Source: Mariniplasma anaerobium
Lineage (GTDB): Bacteria > Bacillota_I > Bacilli_A > Acholeplasmatales > Acholeplasmataceae
DNA: 64,000 nucleotides
NCBI RefSeq assembly: GCF_016865445.1
Contig: NZ_AP024412.1
Location: 1,116,001 to 1,180,000 of the forward strand
Direction of reading: 5' to 3'
Part shown: in pieces, positions 63,447 through 64,000 of the stretch
Position numbering within the stretch: position 1 is the first letter of the stretch
Layout of the letters: the number at the start of each line of letters is the position of its first letter
Made by a program: the position numbers and the translations under genes
Notes under the pieces: model-generated
Told to the model about the DNA's origin: nothing
Seen by the model: the letters and a program-made list of their open reading frames with translations, nothing else
Databases searched by the model: none

Positions 63447-64000
63447 ATAGTTCATTCCTCCTAGCTTGTTTTTTTGCTGTTTGTACTTCTATTTTGTTCT
63501 TCTTTTTATAGTTAGGTTTAACTCTACCTGGTTTTTTAATAGATTTGATAGCTTGTTTTTCAGCATCAGAAATCGTTTTTGCTTTACGTTGTTTTTTAAT
63601 GAGTCCTTCATTTGTAATGATATACTCTTTAAAATCAACAAGTTTTCTAAGTTTTTCTACTTTTCTATGATCATATACACTTAAGAAAGTGATTACTTTA
63701 CCAGAACTATGCATTCTACCTGTTCTACCACTTCTATGCATAAAGAATTCTAAATGATGTGGGAGATCAAAGTGAATCACATGTGATATTTCAAAATCAA
63801 GCCCTCTTGCTCCAAGATCTGATGTAACAACATATTGATATCTATGTGCTTTAATTTCTTCTATGACTTGTTTTCTTCTTTTGACACCTAAGCTTGATTT
63901 AAAACTAATAACATTTAATCCCATTTCATGCAATGCTTCATAAACTATATCTTGATTTTCTTTTTTACTAACGAAAATAAAACATGTAAATGGATTAATA
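63430..64000 (-). CDS. DEAD-box RNA helicase, C-terminal part (CshB-like), runs off the window
   Basis: A partial gene. The frame is open to the last base of the window and reads INPFTCFIFVSKKENQDIVY before the region from LHEMG onward. Helicase domain 2 motifs are present: motif IV region TCFIFVSKK, motif V VVTSDLGARGLDF and motif VI HRSGRTGRM. A basic tail (KKPGRVKPNYKKKNKIEVQT) follows. It unwinds RNA in ribosome or mRNA metabolism. Order and orientation relative to nfo match Bacillus cshB. Confidence 0.9.
   Translation of the reverse strand, partial: INPFTCFIFVSKKENQDIVYEALHEMGLNVISFKSSLGVKRRKQVIEEIKAHRYQYVVTSDLGARGLDFEISHVIHFDLPHHLEFFMHRSGRTGRMHSSGKVITFLSVYDHRKVEKLRKLVDFKEYIITNEGLIKKQRKAKTISDAEKQAIKSIKKPGRVKPNYKKKNKIEVQTAKKQARRNELYGKNR

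Noticed and set aside
1..64000. Reassigned TGA (tryptophan) code as in Mycoplasma
   Set aside because: Tryptophans are TGG and TGA is used as stop, for example in the malic enzyme gene, where it overlaps the next start.
1..64000. CRISPR array, prophage or toxin-antitoxin locus
   Set aside because: No regularly spaced short repeats, no phage structural genes and no recognisable toxin-antitoxin pair were found on reading both strands.

Overview
The window is about 64 kb of AT-rich, densely packed bacterial chromosome. Genes sit on both strands, many separated by compact stem-loop plus T-run terminators. Reading frames use TGG for tryptophan and TGA as a stop (for example the malic enzyme gene), so the genetic code is standard. 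Low GC, standard code, many small lipoproteins with MKK...LxGC signals, no cell-wall genes in view, a FabV-type enoyl reductase, an energy-coupling or nucleoside BMP transporter, and a cshB-nfo gene pair suggest a Firmicutes/Mollicutes lineage such as Acholeplasma or Izemoplasma relatives. This placement is an inference from gene content, not a phylogeny.

Layout. 1-0.8 kb: the tail of a sodium-pumping decarboxylase beta subunit and a biotin ligase. 0.9-2.4 kb: an IS110-type element with structured non-coding flanks. 2.4-14.5 kb: membrane or lipoproteins, an SGNH esterase coupled to malic enzyme, an 1127-residue repeat lipoprotein, a membrane alpha/beta hydrolase, a LysR regulator and a divergent DraG-like protein. 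14.5-16.2 kb: IS1182-type copy 1. 16.2-22.9 kb: a flavodoxin, a FlaA1/CapD-type nucleotide-sugar dehydratase, an orphan regulator with a degenerate receiver domain, a frameshifted manA, a BadF-type sugar kinase and glycerate kinase. 23.1-28.1 kb: a complete BMP-type nucleoside ABC transporter. 28.2-29.9 kb: a second kind of IS1182-like element. 30-46.9 kb: housekeeping and membrane genes (YhhN, acetyltransferase, LLM oxidoreductase, mutarotase, RlmCD-like, ackA, hemolysin III, trmL, pncB, yaaA, cls, PTS IIC, fabV). 46.9-48.6 kb: IS1182 copy 2, apparently identical to copy 1. 48.7-64 kb: GH13 amylase, an XRE membrane regulator, DsrE, an MMPL exporter with its TetR regulator, tRNA-Leu(CAA), argS, a thioredoxin-like protein, purB/purA, glgA, nfo and the 3' part of a DEAD-box helicase.

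Physiology that can be read together: pyruvate/malate metabolism with acetate kinase and a Na+-linked decarboxylase with its biotin ligase; nucleoside salvage by the ABC transporter alongside AMP synthesis from IMP (purA/purB); use of sugars and glucans (manA, BadF kinase, mutarotase, PTS IIC, GH13, glgA).

The strongest unusual signal is in the mobile DNA. Both copies of the 1714-bp IS1182-type element lie between convergent genes. Each is flanked by a perfect direct duplication (20 and 27 bp) that is itself an intrinsic terminator stem-loop, so each neighbour keeps a full terminator. A third element of the same broad family also sits between convergent genes and carries terminators at both ends. 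All three contain a perfect DnaA-box sequence downstream of the transposase gene. The IS110 element has folded non-coding flanks that are candidates for a bridge RNA.
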